A stretch of 64,000 nucleotides of DNA from Kingella pumchi (GTDB lineage: Bacteria; Pseudomonadota; Gammaproteobacteria; Burkholderiales; Neisseriaceae): positions 1 to 64,000 of the forward strand of contig NZ_JAKOOW010000023.1 in the NCBI RefSeq assembly GCF_022288825.1, read 5' to 3'. Below are positions 16,789-24,063 of this stretch, one piece after another; the stretch's first letter is position 1, and each line of letters opens with the position of its first letter. Made by a program: the position numbers and the translations under genes. The notes under the pieces are model-generated. The model saw only the letters and a list, made by a program, of their open reading frames with translations, searched no databases and was not told the origin of the DNA.

Positions 16789-17292
16789 ATGGCAAAAAGC
16801 GCCCCCTCTTTCCGCCCTACCCTGCCCTGGCTGCTTGCGCGGCCGGTGCGTTTTGTCGGCTTCGGCTTCGGCTCGGGGCTTGCTCCGGTTGCCCCCGGCA
16901 CCGCCGGCACCGTGCCGGGCGTGGTGCTGGCTGCGCTGCTGCTGTGGCTGGGCGTCAGCCCTTTTTGGCTGGGCATGCTGTGCGTGCCGCTGTTTTTCAT
17001 CGGCATCTGGATCTGCAACGAAACCGAGCGCGATTTGGGCGTGCACGACTACGGCGGCATCGTCTGGGACGAAATCGTCGCCATGATGCTGGTGCTGGCC
17101 TTTACCCCCGACGGCTGGCTCTGGTGGCTGGCGGCCTTTTTGCTGTTTCGTTTTTTCGACGCCGTCAAACCGCCGCCCATCCGCTGGTTCGACCGCCGCG
17201 TCTCCGGCGGCTTCGGCGTGATGCTCGACGACATCATCGCCGCCGTGTTCAGCATCATCATCATCGTTTTGCTTGACTGTATTACCGGATAA
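16789..17292 (+). CDS. pgpA: Phosphatidylglycerophosphatase A
   Basis: Dephosphorylates phosphatidylglycerol phosphate in the inner membrane to give phosphatidylglycerol. The 167-residue protein matches the family: GFGSGLAPVAPGTAGTVPG near residues 26-44, YGGIVWDEIVA near 87-97, FRFFDAVKPPPIRWFD, and the C-terminal GGFGVMLDDIIAA. It has four hydrophobic segments. I use the ATG at 16789 since the upstream frame overlaps ftsY. apaG follows after 6 bases. Confidence 0.92.
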   Translation: MAKSAPSFRPTLPWLLARPVRFVGFGFGSGLAPVAPGTAGTVPGVVLAALLLWLGVSPFWLGMLCVPLFFIGIWICNETERDLGVHDYGGIVWDEIVAMMLVLAFTPDGWLWWLAAFLLFRFFDAVKPPPIRWFDRRVSGGFGVMLDDIIAAVFSIIIIVLLDCITG

Positions 17293-17298
17293 CCCGCC

Positions 17299-17673
17299 AT
17301 GTATGAAGACGAAATCCGCATCCGCGTCGAACCCAACTATATGGCCGCCGAAAGCAGCGCCGCCGCCGAACGCTACGCCTTTTCCTACCGCATCACCATC
17401 GAAAACCGCAGCGACTATACCCTGACCCTGCGCAAGCGCCACTGGGAAATTACCGATGCCCACGGCAGCATCGAAAACATCAGCGGCACCGGCGTCATCG
17501 GCGAACAGCCGGTGCTGATGCCCGGCGAGAGCTTCGAATACCAAAGCGGCATGCAGCTCACTACCCCGTGGGGCAGCATGCGCGGCAGCTACGAATTTGA
17601 AAACGACCTGGGCAGCCGCTTTACCGTCGATATACCCGAAACCGATTTGAAATCGGATACCGTGCTGCAGTAG
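17299..17673 (+). CDS. apaG: Co2+/Mg2+ efflux-associated protein ApaG
   Basis: A 124-residue single-domain ApaG/DUF525 protein of fibronectin-like beta fold. Its cellular role is not settled; mutants elsewhere affect Co/Mg resistance and Ap4A levels. Visible family sequence is YAFSYRITIENRSD, LRKRHWEITDAHG, and the glycine run SGTGVIGEQPVLMPGESF, followed by SGMQLTTPWGSMRGSY. It follows pgpA closely on the same strand. A DUS hairpin terminates the unit. Confidence 0.9.
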   Translation: MYEDEIRIRVEPNYMAAESSAAAERYAFSYRITIENRSDYTLTLRKRHWEITDAHGSIENISGTGVIGEQPVLMPGESFEYQSGMQLTTPWGSMRGSYEFENDLGSRFTVDIPETDLKSDTVLQ

Positions 17674-17706
17674 GCCACCGCCGTTTCATTCGTTTCATTA
17701 CCCTTT

Positions 17707-17751
17707 CAGGCAGCCTGAAAACCCTGAAACCGGCTTTTCAGGCTGCTTTTT
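17707..17751 (+). terminator. DUS inverted-pair terminator after apaG
   Basis: CAGGCAGCCTGAAAA (17707-17721) pairs with TTTTCAGGCTGCT (from 17735) and ends in TTTTT. Confidence 0.75.
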
Positions 17752-17773
17752 CCTTTGCAACTACGGAACCGCC

Positions 17774-18262
17774 ATGAATTTCAGAACCGCCATTTTTCCC
17801 GTTTGGCTGCTGGCGCTGGCCGGCAGCGCCGGCTCCTTTAGCGGCCAGTACCTGCTGGGCATGAACCCTTGTGTGATGTGCATCGAGCAGCGGCTGGCCA
17901 TGCTCGCCGCGCTGCTGGTAAGCACCCTGCTGCTGATTCTGCCGCCGCGCTGCCGCCGCGTGCAGCTGCTATCCGGCCTGATTACCGCCCTGCCCGCCGC
18001 CTTCGGCCTGTATGTTGCCGTCAAACAAAGCCATCTGCAGACCCTGCCCATCGGCGCCCAGCCTTCCTGCGGCGCGCCGTGGGCCTTCCGCCTGCGCGAC
18101 TGGCCGCTGTTTGACTGGTTCGAACCGGTTATCCGCGGCGACGGCGCATGCGGCGAAGTCTATACCATGCTCGGCATCCCCCTGCCCTGGCTCGGCGCCG
18201 CGCTGTTTTCGCTGATGCTCGCCGCCCTTGCCTTCGGCCTACTGCGCGGCAAAAAGCGTTAA
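17774..18262 (+). CDS. dsbB: Disulfide bond formation protein DsbB
   Basis: Inner-membrane enzyme that reoxidises DsbA and passes electrons to quinone. The 162-residue protein has four membrane segments, the redox pair CVMC at residues 33-36 in the first periplasmic loop, and the second pair in the longer loop (PSCGAPW and GACGEV). The RLA run after the first pair also fits. Hairpins lie on both sides, so it is probably transcribed alone. Confidence 0.93.
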   Translation: MNFRTAIFPVWLLALAGSAGSFSGQYLLGMNPCVMCIEQRLAMLAALLVSTLLLILPPRCRRVQLLSGLITALPAAFGLYVAVKQSHLQTLPIGAQPSCGAPWAFRLRDWPLFDWFEPVIRGDGACGEVYTMLGIPLPWLGAALFSLMLAALAFGLLRGKKR

Positions 18263-18277
18263 ACCGCCGGCACCAAA

Positions 18278-18320
18278 ACTTTCAGGCTGCCTTCGGATCA
18301 AGGCAGCCTGAAAGTTTTTA
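18278..18320 (+). terminator. DUS inverted-pair terminator after dsbB
   Basis: A perfect 16-base stem (18278-18293 with 18300-18315), a 6-base loop, and TTTTTA after it. Confidence 0.85.
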
Positions 18321-18407
18321 TTGATACCGATGCCGTCAAACCGCCTACAAGCAGCCTGAGACCTTTGCAAAACCTAAAATAAAATAAGAAATAGTTAAAT
18401 CATCGTC

Positions 18408-18427
18408 ATTCCCGCGCAGGCGGGAAT
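18408..18427 (+). repeat. dRS3 repeat
   Basis: ATTCCC, 8 bases, GGGAAT: fits the neisserial dRS3 consensus. Confidence 0.8.
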
Positions 18428-18484
18428 CTTGGCTGAACTTAATCAATAGATTGTTTTTCCAATAATTTTTGAATATCAAACAAG

Positions 18485-18504
18485 ATTCCCGCCTGCGCGG
18501 GAAT
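18485..18504 (-). repeat. dRS3 repeat, opposed copy
   Basis: The same 20-mer as at 18408, inverted. Flanks also match in reverse (GTC before one, GAC after the other). Confidence 0.8.
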
Positions 18505-18577
18505 GACGGCATTTTTTATTTTTCAGGCCGGCTTTGGGATTTTGCAAAGGTCTCAGCCTGAAAGCCCAAGCCCACGC

Positions 18578-19264
18578 CTATTCCGGCAGCGCGGCCGAAC
18601 CCATGCGGCGCAAGATGATATTGGTTTTGCTGCGCAGGCGCGGGTCGGACGGATTATCGGCGTAGCGCAGCGGCGCGGGAACGCGGGCGGCCAGCTGGGC
18701 GGCCTGGGCTTTGCTCAGGCGGGCGGCGTCGGTGTGGAAAAAGCGCTGCGCGGCGGCTTGGGCGCCGTAAACGCCGTAGTCCCATTCGATTACGTTGAGA
18801 TACAGCTCGAAAATGCGGTCTTTGTCGGTGGTGGCTTCCAGCATGGCGGTGATGGCGGCTTCTTCGGCCTTGCGCCAGTAGCTGCGTTTTTCGTTGAGAA
18901 ACAGGTTTTTCGCCAGCTGCTGGCTGATGGTGGAACCGCCGGCGCGCACTTTGCCGCTTTTTTCGTTGCGGCGCATGGCGTTTTTGATGCCGTTCCAGTC
19001 AAAACCTTCGTGGCCGGCGAAATTGGCGTCTTCCGACGCAATCAGCGCCTTTTTCAGATTAACGGAAATATGCGGATAGGCCGTCCAGCGGTAGTCGAGC
19101 CGCACTTCGGGGCGGGTGTCGGCCAGCTGCGCCATGCGCATGCGCATAAAGGCAGTTTGGTGCGGGGCAACGGCGCGGTAGCTGATAATGCTGCCATAGA
19201 CATAAACATTAAACAGCACCAGCGCCAGCGGCGGCAGCACCAGCAGTCTGAACAGCCATTTCAT
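18578..19264 (-). CDS. mtgA: Monofunctional biosynthetic peptidoglycan transglycosylase
   Basis: Polymerises lipid II into glycan strands at the inner membrane. The 228-residue protein has an N-terminal membrane anchor (WLFRLLVLPPLALVLFNVYVYG) and the GT51 motifs EDANFAGHEGFDWNGI with the catalytic Glu, GGSTISQQLAKNLFLNEKRS, and RKAEEAAITAMLEATTDKDRIFELYLNVIEWDYGVYG. The start ATG overlaps the aroE stop codon (ATGA at 19261-19264), so translation is probably coupled. An upstream in-frame start would lie inside aroE. Confidence 0.93.
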   Translation of the reverse strand: MKWLFRLLVLPPLALVLFNVYVYGSIISYRAVAPHQTAFMRMRMAQLADTRPEVRLDYRWTAYPHISVNLKKALIASEDANFAGHEGFDWNGIKNAMRRNEKSGKVRAGGSTISQQLAKNLFLNEKRSYWRKAEEAAITAMLEATTDKDRIFELYLNVIEWDYGVYGAQAAAQRFFHTDAARLSKAQAAQLAARVPAPLRYADNPSDPRLRSKTNIILRRMGSAALPE

Positions 19265-20115
19265 TGCGACAACTCCTCGCGCAGCGCGGCGATAACCGGC
19301 GCAGTATCGGCACGAAAACCGCGCCACAGAAAATAAGATTCGGCAGCCTGCTCCACCAGCATGCCCAGGCCGTCGGCCGCAGCGGCGGCGCCGTTTTCGA
19401 GCGCCTGGCGCATAAACGGCGTCGGCTGCGCGGCATAAACCAAATCATAGGCCAGCAGGCAGCCTGAAAAAATATCGGCCGGCACCGCAGGCGCTTCGCC
19501 TTTCAGGCTGCCTGAAGTGGCGTTAATCACAATATCGAAACGGCGGCCGGCCAGCGCGTTTAGCGGCAGCGCTTCGACGGCAAACTCATCGGCCAGCGCC
19601 TGCGCCCGCCCGGGGCTGCGGTTGGCAATCAGCACGCTTTCAGGCTGCCCCTGCAGCAGCGGCAGCACAATGCCGCGTGCCGCGCCGCCGGCACCGATAA
19701 TCAGAATCCGCCGCCCCTCCAGCGCTACGCCGAGATTGTCCGCCAAATCGCGCACCAGGCCGGCGCCGTCGGTATTGTCGCCGCGCACGCGCCAGGCTTT
19801 GCCGCTTTCAGGCTGCGCGGGCAGGCGGATAAAGGTATTGACCGCCCCCGCAGCATGGGCGCGCTCGCTCAATTCGTCGGCATAGCGGCACGCCCATTCT
19901 TTAAACGGCACGGTGATGTTCGCCCCCAGGCCGCCTGCGGCAAAAAACGCATCCACGCCGGCGCGAAAATCACTTTCGCTATCGGACAGCGCCAGCGCGC
20001 GGTAGTCGATGTCCTGCCCCTGCTGCGCGGCAAACAGGCGGTGGATGCGCGGCGACTTGCTGTGCGCAACCGGCTGGCCGAACACGGCAAATTGCGCAAA
20101 ATGCTGCGTTTGCAT
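19261..20115 (-). CDS. aroE: Shikimate dehydrogenase
   Basis: NADPH-dependent reduction of 3-dehydroshikimate to shikimate in aromatic amino acid synthesis. The 284-residue protein shows the substrate motif VFGQPVAHSKSPRIH near residues 12-26, NITVPFKEWA with the catalytic Lys, the nucleotide loop GAGGAARG, and ANRSPGRAQALA. Two in-frame DUS copies encode GSLK and FSGCL close together near 205-220. It is first in a two-gene unit with mtgA. Confidence 0.94.
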   Translation of the reverse strand: MQTQHFAQFAVFGQPVAHSKSPRIHRLFAAQQGQDIDYRALALSDSESDFRAGVDAFFAAGGLGANITVPFKEWACRYADELSERAHAAGAVNTFIRLPAQPESGKAWRVRGDNTDGAGLVRDLADNLGVALEGRRILIIGAGGAARGIVLPLLQGQPESVLIANRSPGRAQALADEFAVEALPLNALAGRRFDIVINATSGSLKGEAPAVPADIFSGCLLAYDLVYAAQPTPFMRQALENGAAAAADGLGMLVEQAAESYFLWRGFRADTAPVIAALREELSQ

Positions 20116-20138
20116 GCGGACTCCTTATGGTTTGGTTT

Positions 20139-21125
20139 TCAGGCTGCCTGAAGCATGTGCATGATCAGGCGGATCAGGGTGTCTTTCTGCTTGGGATCGG
20201 ATTCGGCGACGAGCAGGGTGAGCGCGGCCAGGCCGGTGTCGTTGATGACGGCTTCGCCGCGTGCGTTAAACAAACGCCCGTTGCGGTGCAGGAAATCGGC
20301 AAACAAAAATGCGCTGCTGCGTTTGTTGCCGTCTGAAAACGGATGGTTTTTGACGACGAAATACAAAAGATGCGCGGCTTTGCTTTCGATGCTGGGATAA
20401 GCGGGTTCGCCGAATACGGTTTGCTCTAAATTACCGAGTAAGGCTTCAAGGCCGCCGTCGCGCTCGCGGGCAAACAGTTCGGTGGCTTCGCCGCGCGCCA
20501 TCAGCTGTTGTTTAAACTCCGCCAAGGCGGCGCGGGCTTCTTCAACAGTAGGCAGCTCGCCGCCTGCTTGGGCTTTAGGCTCGCTCAACAAGCCTTCATC
20601 GTATTGTTGCAGCCAGAGAAAGGTTTGCGCATAACGGCCGATAATATCGACCAGGCCGCGTCCGCTCTCAACGGTTAATTCGGGCGAAGCGGCGGTTTTG
20701 CGGATAAGGGCGACGGCCTGCTCCAATTCGGCGGCGTTTTGCTGCAAACGGCTTTGGTTAAGCGCGTAGCCTTTGAGCAGGTAGTCTTTCAGGCGGGCGG
20801 TCGCCCAAATGCGAAATTGCGTGGCATAACGAGACTTAACGCGATAACCTGTTGAAATAACTGCATCCAAATTGTAGTGCTTAATTTGGCGCGTAACCTT
20901 GCGGCTGCCTTCAGTTCGAACTACCGAGAAATCCTCGGTAGTTGCCTGCTCGTCCAACTCGCCTTCGGCATAGATGTTTTTCAAATGCAGACTGATGTTG
21001 TCGGCACTGGTATCAAAAAGCTGCGCCATCTGCGCCTGCGACAGCCATACGGTTTCTTGGCCGAAACGCACTTCCACCTGCGTTTGGCCGTCTGAAGTCT
21101 GATAGATTTCGATGGGATTATTCAT
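20139..21125 (-). CDS. RhuM-Fic/Doc family protein
   Basis: A 328-residue fusion. Residues 1 to about 145 match the RhuM type (VRFGQETVWLSQAQMAQLF, GYRVKSRYATQFRIWATARLKDYLLKGYALN). Residues 150-328 are a Fic domain with HPFSDGNKRSSAFLF; HPFSDGNKR is at 261-269 and has every residue of the core motif, so nucleotidyl transfer to a target protein is plausible. RhuM proteins are often on islands and the target is unknown. No antitoxin gene is adjacent. The gene contains two GCCGTCTGAA cores of the classical Neisseria DUS and ends in a native DUS stop, suggesting transfer. Confidence 0.85.
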   Translation of the reverse strand: MNNPIEIYQTSDGQTQVEVRFGQETVWLSQAQMAQLFDTSADNISLHLKNIYAEGELDEQATTEDFSVVRTEGSRKVTRQIKHYNLDAVISTGYRVKSRYATQFRIWATARLKDYLLKGYALNQSRLQQNAAELEQAVALIRKTAASPELTVESGRGLVDIIGRYAQTFLWLQQYDEGLLSEPKAQAGGELPTVEEARAALAEFKQQLMARGEATELFARERDGGLEALLGNLEQTVFGEPAYPSIESKAAHLLYFVVKNHPFSDGNKRSSAFLFADFLHRNGRLFNARGEAVINDTGLAALTLLVAESDPKQKDTLIRLIMHMLQAA

Positions 21126-21301
21126 GGTTCCGACCTTTTTTCAGGCAGCCTGAAAGCCGTTTAGAAACACCGGCAGCCAAAACAGCAGCAGTCGTGCCGT
21201 TTTATGTTTTCAGACGACCCTGCACAGCAAAGGCCGTTCCCGCCTCAAGCACGCGGGAATGACGTTTCTGAAAGCGCAGCTTCAACGAAGTGAAAACCTG
21301 T

Positions 21302-22213
21302 TCAGGCTGCTTTTTCCTGCGTTTTCAACAGCGGGAAACCGAGCTTCTCGCGCCCTTCCACATATTTTTGCGCCACGCTGCGGCTTAGGGCGCGGATGCG
21401 GCCGATGTAGGTGGCGCGTTCGGTTACGGAAATCGCGCCGCGTGCGTCGAGCAGGTTAAACGTATGGCCTGCCTTGAGTACCAGCTCGTAGGCGGGCAGG
21501 GCAAGCGATGCGTCTTCCAGCGCGAGCAGGCGTTTGGCTTGGGCTTCGTAGCCGTTGAATTGGTCGAGCAGCCAGGCGGCGTCGCTGTATTCAAAGTTGT
21601 AGGTGGACTGTTCGACTTCGTTTTGGTGGTACACGTCGCCGTAGGTGAGTTTGTCGCCTGTGGGCGTAATCGTCCAAACCAAGTCGTACACGTTTTCCAC
21701 ACCTTGCAGATACATGGCCAGGCGTTCGATGCCGTAGGTGATTTCGCCGAGCACGGGGGCGCAGTCGATGCCGCCGACTTGTTGGAAATAGGTAAACTGG
21801 GTGACTTCCATGCCGTTGAGCCACACTTCCCAGCCCAAGCCCCACGCGCCGAGCGTGGGGTTTTCCCAGTCGTCTTCGACAAAGCGGATGTCGTGGACTT
21901 TGGGGTCAATGCCCAGCTCTTTCAGGCTGCCTAAATACAGGTCTTGGATATCGGCGGGCGCGGGTTTGAGCGCGACTTGGAATTGGTAGTAGTGCTGCAG
22001 GCGGTTGGGGTTGTCGCCGTAGCGGCCGTCTTTGGGGCGGCGGCTGGGCTGCACGTAGGCGGCAAACCACGGCTCGGGCCCGAGCGCGCGCAGGCAGGTG
22101 GCGGGGTGGGACGTGCCGGCGCCCACTTCCATGTCGAAAGGTTGCAGGATGGCGCAGCCCTGGTTTGCCCAATATTGTTGCAGTTTGAAGATGATTTGCT
22201 GGAAGGTAAGCAT
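21302..22213 (-). CDS. glyQ: Glycine-tRNA ligase alpha subunit
   Basis: Charges tRNA-Gly together with GlyS, whose gene is not adjacent here. The 303-residue length is standard. Family sequence is clear: FQQIIFKLQQYWANQGCAILQPFDMEVGAGTSHPAT, ALGPEPWFAAYVQPSRRPKDGRYGDNPNR, and YGIERLAMYLQG. The start at 22213 gives MLTFQQII; the longer frame would add a tail unlike the family. The gene ends KAA plus a DUS-supplied TGA. Confidence 0.96.
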   Translation of the reverse strand: MLTFQQIIFKLQQYWANQGCAILQPFDMEVGAGTSHPATCLRALGPEPWFAAYVQPSRRPKDGRYGDNPNRLQHYYQFQVALKPAPADIQDLYLGSLKELGIDPKVHDIRFVEDDWENPTLGAWGLGWEVWLNGMEVTQFTYFQQVGGIDCAPVLGEITYGIERLAMYLQGVENVYDLVWTITPTGDKLTYGDVYHQNEVEQSTYNFEYSDAAWLLDQFNGYEAQAKRLLALEDASLALPAYELVLKAGHTFNLLDARGAISVTERATYIGRIRALSRSVAQKYVEGREKLGFPLLKTQEKAA

Positions 22214-22248
22214 GGGTTTTCTGCCTTGCACGGTCGTCAAAACGGCGC

Positions 22249-22254
22249 ATTTTA
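22249..22254 (-). promoter_or_regulatory. -10 box upstream of glyQ
   Basis: TAAAAT followed by GCGCCG on the minus strand, 36 bases before the start. The divergent gene has its own -10 at 22348. Confidence 0.4.
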
Positions 22255-22347
22255 CTGTGCGGCGGGGGGATTGAACAGCCGCGCCGCTTTCAGGCTGCGT
22301 GGCGCGCCGGCTGCGGCGGAAAGTGTAAATTTGCGCCAAGCTTCGTA

Positions 22348-22353
22348 TATAAT
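22348..22353 (+). promoter_or_regulatory. -10 box upstream of the OmpA-like gene
   Basis: TATAAT followed by GGCGCC, 40 bases before the start. Confidence 0.45.
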
Positions 22354-22392
22354 GGCGCCGATTTTCAACACCCGCCTATTAAGGAAACAGAC

Positions 22393-23100
22393 ATGGATCT
22401 CGAACAAAAAGACGAAGACCGCAAAAAACGCCGTGCCGCCATCCCTGCCGCCGCCGAAGAAGGCGACAAAACCCAGCGCTTCGGCCTGCTGCTGAGCTTG
22501 GGCTTTGCCACCCTGACCGCGATTGCCGTATTGGCGCTGGCCTTTGCCTTCAGCGGCGACGATGAAGGCGACAGTGCCGAGAGCGAGCAGGCTTCCGCCG
22601 TTGAAATGATGGAAGACGAAGCGGCCAGCATCGCCACCGCCATGGCCGAAACCCAAACCGAAGGCATGACCGCCCCCGCCGACACCGCTTCCGAAGCCCA
22701 AACCGGCGATGCCGCCGACAGCGCCGCCAACCCCGCCGAAGTGATTCTGGCGCCCGAAACCCAGGCTGCCGGCGAAGCGAAAACCGTGGTGGAAAACGGC
22801 ATTGTCAAATTCTACTTTGCCACCGGCAAAGCCGAGCTGGCGCCCAATTCGCTGGACGCGCTTAAAGACGTGGCCGCCGGCGTGAAAGAAGGCAAAAAAG
22901 CCGTGGTTTCCGGCTATACCGACAGCACCGGCAACGCCGAAATCAACGCTAAACTCTCCAAAGAACGCGCCTTTGCCGTGCGCGACGCCCTGCTGGCCGC
23001 CGGCGTACCCGAGAGCAGCATCGAACTGCGCAAACCCGCCTCCGATACCGGTAGCGGCAGCAAAGACGAAGCCCGCCGCGTCGAAGTCATACTGGAATAA
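22393..23100 (+). CDS. Membrane-anchored OmpA-like domain protein
   Basis: A 235-residue protein. A charged N-terminus is followed by one membrane helix (about residues 33-53: LLLSLGFATLTAIAVLALAFAF written in part), an acidic Ala-rich linker to about 130, and a C-terminal OmpA-like peptidoglycan-binding domain (VKFYFATGKAELAPNSLDAL, VSGYTDSTGNAEINAKLSKERAFAVRDALLAAGV). It probably sits in the inner membrane and contacts the cell wall. No motor or efflux partner is nearby, so its exact job is open. Confidence 0.85.
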   Translation: MDLEQKDEDRKKRRAAIPAAAEEGDKTQRFGLLLSLGFATLTAIAVLALAFAFSGDDEGDSAESEQASAVEMMEDEAASIATAMAETQTEGMTAPADTASEAQTGDAADSAANPAEVILAPETQAAGEAKTVVENGIVKFYFATGKAELAPNSLDALKDVAAGVKEGKKAVVSGYTDSTGNAEINAKLSKERAFAVRDALLAAGVPESSIELRKPASDTGSGSKDEARRVEVILE

Positions 23101-23113
23101 ACCCCGCAACCAA

Positions 23114-23150
23114 GCAGCCTGAAAACCCGATACCGGTTTTCAGGCTGCCT
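23114..23150 (+). terminator. DUS inverted-pair terminator
   Basis: A 14-base stem, GCAGCCTGAAAACC (23114-23127) with GGTTTTCAGGCTGC (23135-23148). The T run is short. Confidence 0.6.
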
Positions 23151-23313
23151 GATTTGAAGCCCGCCTTTCGGCCTTGTCGGTCTGTAATTAAAGCATCGCA
23201 GTTTTCAGGCTGCCTGGTTTGCCAAACCAAAACTGCGACTGCATCTGCCGCAACCCGCCCCAAAGGCAGCCTGAAAACCTCCGACACCGCTCGGAATCCG
23301 CCCAAACGGCGTT

Positions 23314-23333
23314 ATTCCCGCGCAGGCGGGAAT
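23314..23333 (+). repeat. dRS3 repeat
   Basis: ATTCCCGCGCAGGCGGGAAT, identical to the copy at 18408, followed by CTTG as there. Confidence 0.8.
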
Positions 23334-23391
23334 CTTGTTGCAAAATCGGGCTTCGGACGGCTTTTTTCAGCATGGTCAAATATCAACCCAG

Positions 23392-23411
23392 ATTCCCGCC
23401 TGCGCGGGAAT
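23392..23411 (-). repeat. dRS3 repeat, opposed copy
   Basis: Inverted copy of the 20-mer at 23314. The pair encloses 58 bases, the same arrangement as in the MITE-like element at 18358 but without the GAGACC ends. Confidence 0.8.
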
Positions 23412-23429
23412 GACCTTATTGGAGATTTT

Positions 23430-23984
23430 ATGGCGCATCAAACCGCTTCAGACACGGATGGCCGGCAGACCCCAAACCAAGCCGCTGCCGTGTCTTTCAC
23501 TATCCGCCCCGCACACGCCGACGAAGCGCCGGTGCTGGCTGCCATTGAAGCCGCCGGTTTTCCGCCTGCCGAAGCCGCCAGCCTTGAACGCATCAGCGAA
23601 CGCCTGCGCGTGTTTCCCGAGCAGTTTTTTGTGGCCGAAGCAGACGGCCGCGCCGTCGGCTTTATCAACGGCTGCGCGTCTGATGCGCCCGATTTGCCCG
23701 ACGCCTACTACGCCGATGCCACCCTGCACCGCCCGCACGGCCGCTATGCCGCCGTTTTCGGCCTAGTGGTGCTGCCCGAATACCGCGGCCGCGGCATCGC
23801 CGCCGCCCTGCTGCGCCACTACACCGACACCATGCGCGAGCGCGGCAAAGCCGGCGTGATTCTGACCTGCAAAGAACATCTGGTCGATTGGTACGGGCGC
23901 TTCGGTTTCCGCAACCACGGCACCGCCGATTCCGAACACGGCGGCGCCACCTGGTACGATATGAAATACATTTGGGCACCGTAA
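23430..23984 (+). CDS. GNAT family N-acetyltransferase
   Basis: A 184-residue protein with an acetyl-CoA binding fold: VFGLVVLPEYRGRGIAAALLRHY near residues 107-130 is motif A, followed by the IL-C-EHLVDWYGRFGFRNHG region of motif B. The substrate is unknown; the overall pattern resembles the arylalkylamine/YhhY-like acetyltransferases. The start at 23430 has GGAG upstream and lies just after a dRS3 repeat. An upstream in-frame extension would read through dRS3 and DUS repeats, so I reject it. Confidence 0.82.
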   Translation: MAHQTASDTDGRQTPNQAAAVSFTIRPAHADEAPVLAAIEAAGFPPAEAASLERISERLRVFPEQFFVAEADGRAVGFINGCASDAPDLPDAYYADATLHRPHGRYAAVFGLVVLPEYRGRGIAAALLRHYTDTMRERGKAGVILTCKEHLVDWYGRFGFRNHGTADSEHGGATWYDMKYIWAP

Positions 23985-24063
23985 TGCCCAAAGGCAGCCT
24001 GAAACCCGCCCGCCCCGTTTTTCAGGCTGCCCCGCCCTTTGCAAACCCCTTTAAGGAAGCCCC

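Larger units (their letters stand above)
18358..18554. mobile_element. MITE-like element with GAGACCTTTGCAAAA ends and an internal dRS3 pair
   Basis: A 197-base segment bounded by perfect 15-base inverted repeats: GAGACCTTTGCAAAA (18358-18372) and TTTTGCAAAGGTCTC (18540-18554). These ends resemble those I remember for neisserial IS5-family elements. Inside are two opposed 20-base dRS3 repeats (18408-18427 and 18485-18504). The interior is AT-rich and has no ORF. CAGCCTG flanks both ends, so it probably inserted into a DUS and duplicated part of it. Confidence 0.7.

Noticed and set aside
18101..18140. GGTTCGAACC-like stretch resembling a tRNA T-loop
   Set aside because: It lies within the dsbB coding region and no acceptor or anticodon stem can be drawn around it. 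No tRNA was found in the window.
18358..18554. A complete insertion sequence
   Set aside because: Ends resemble IS5-family ends, but the 197-base interior has no transposase frame; called MITE-like instead.
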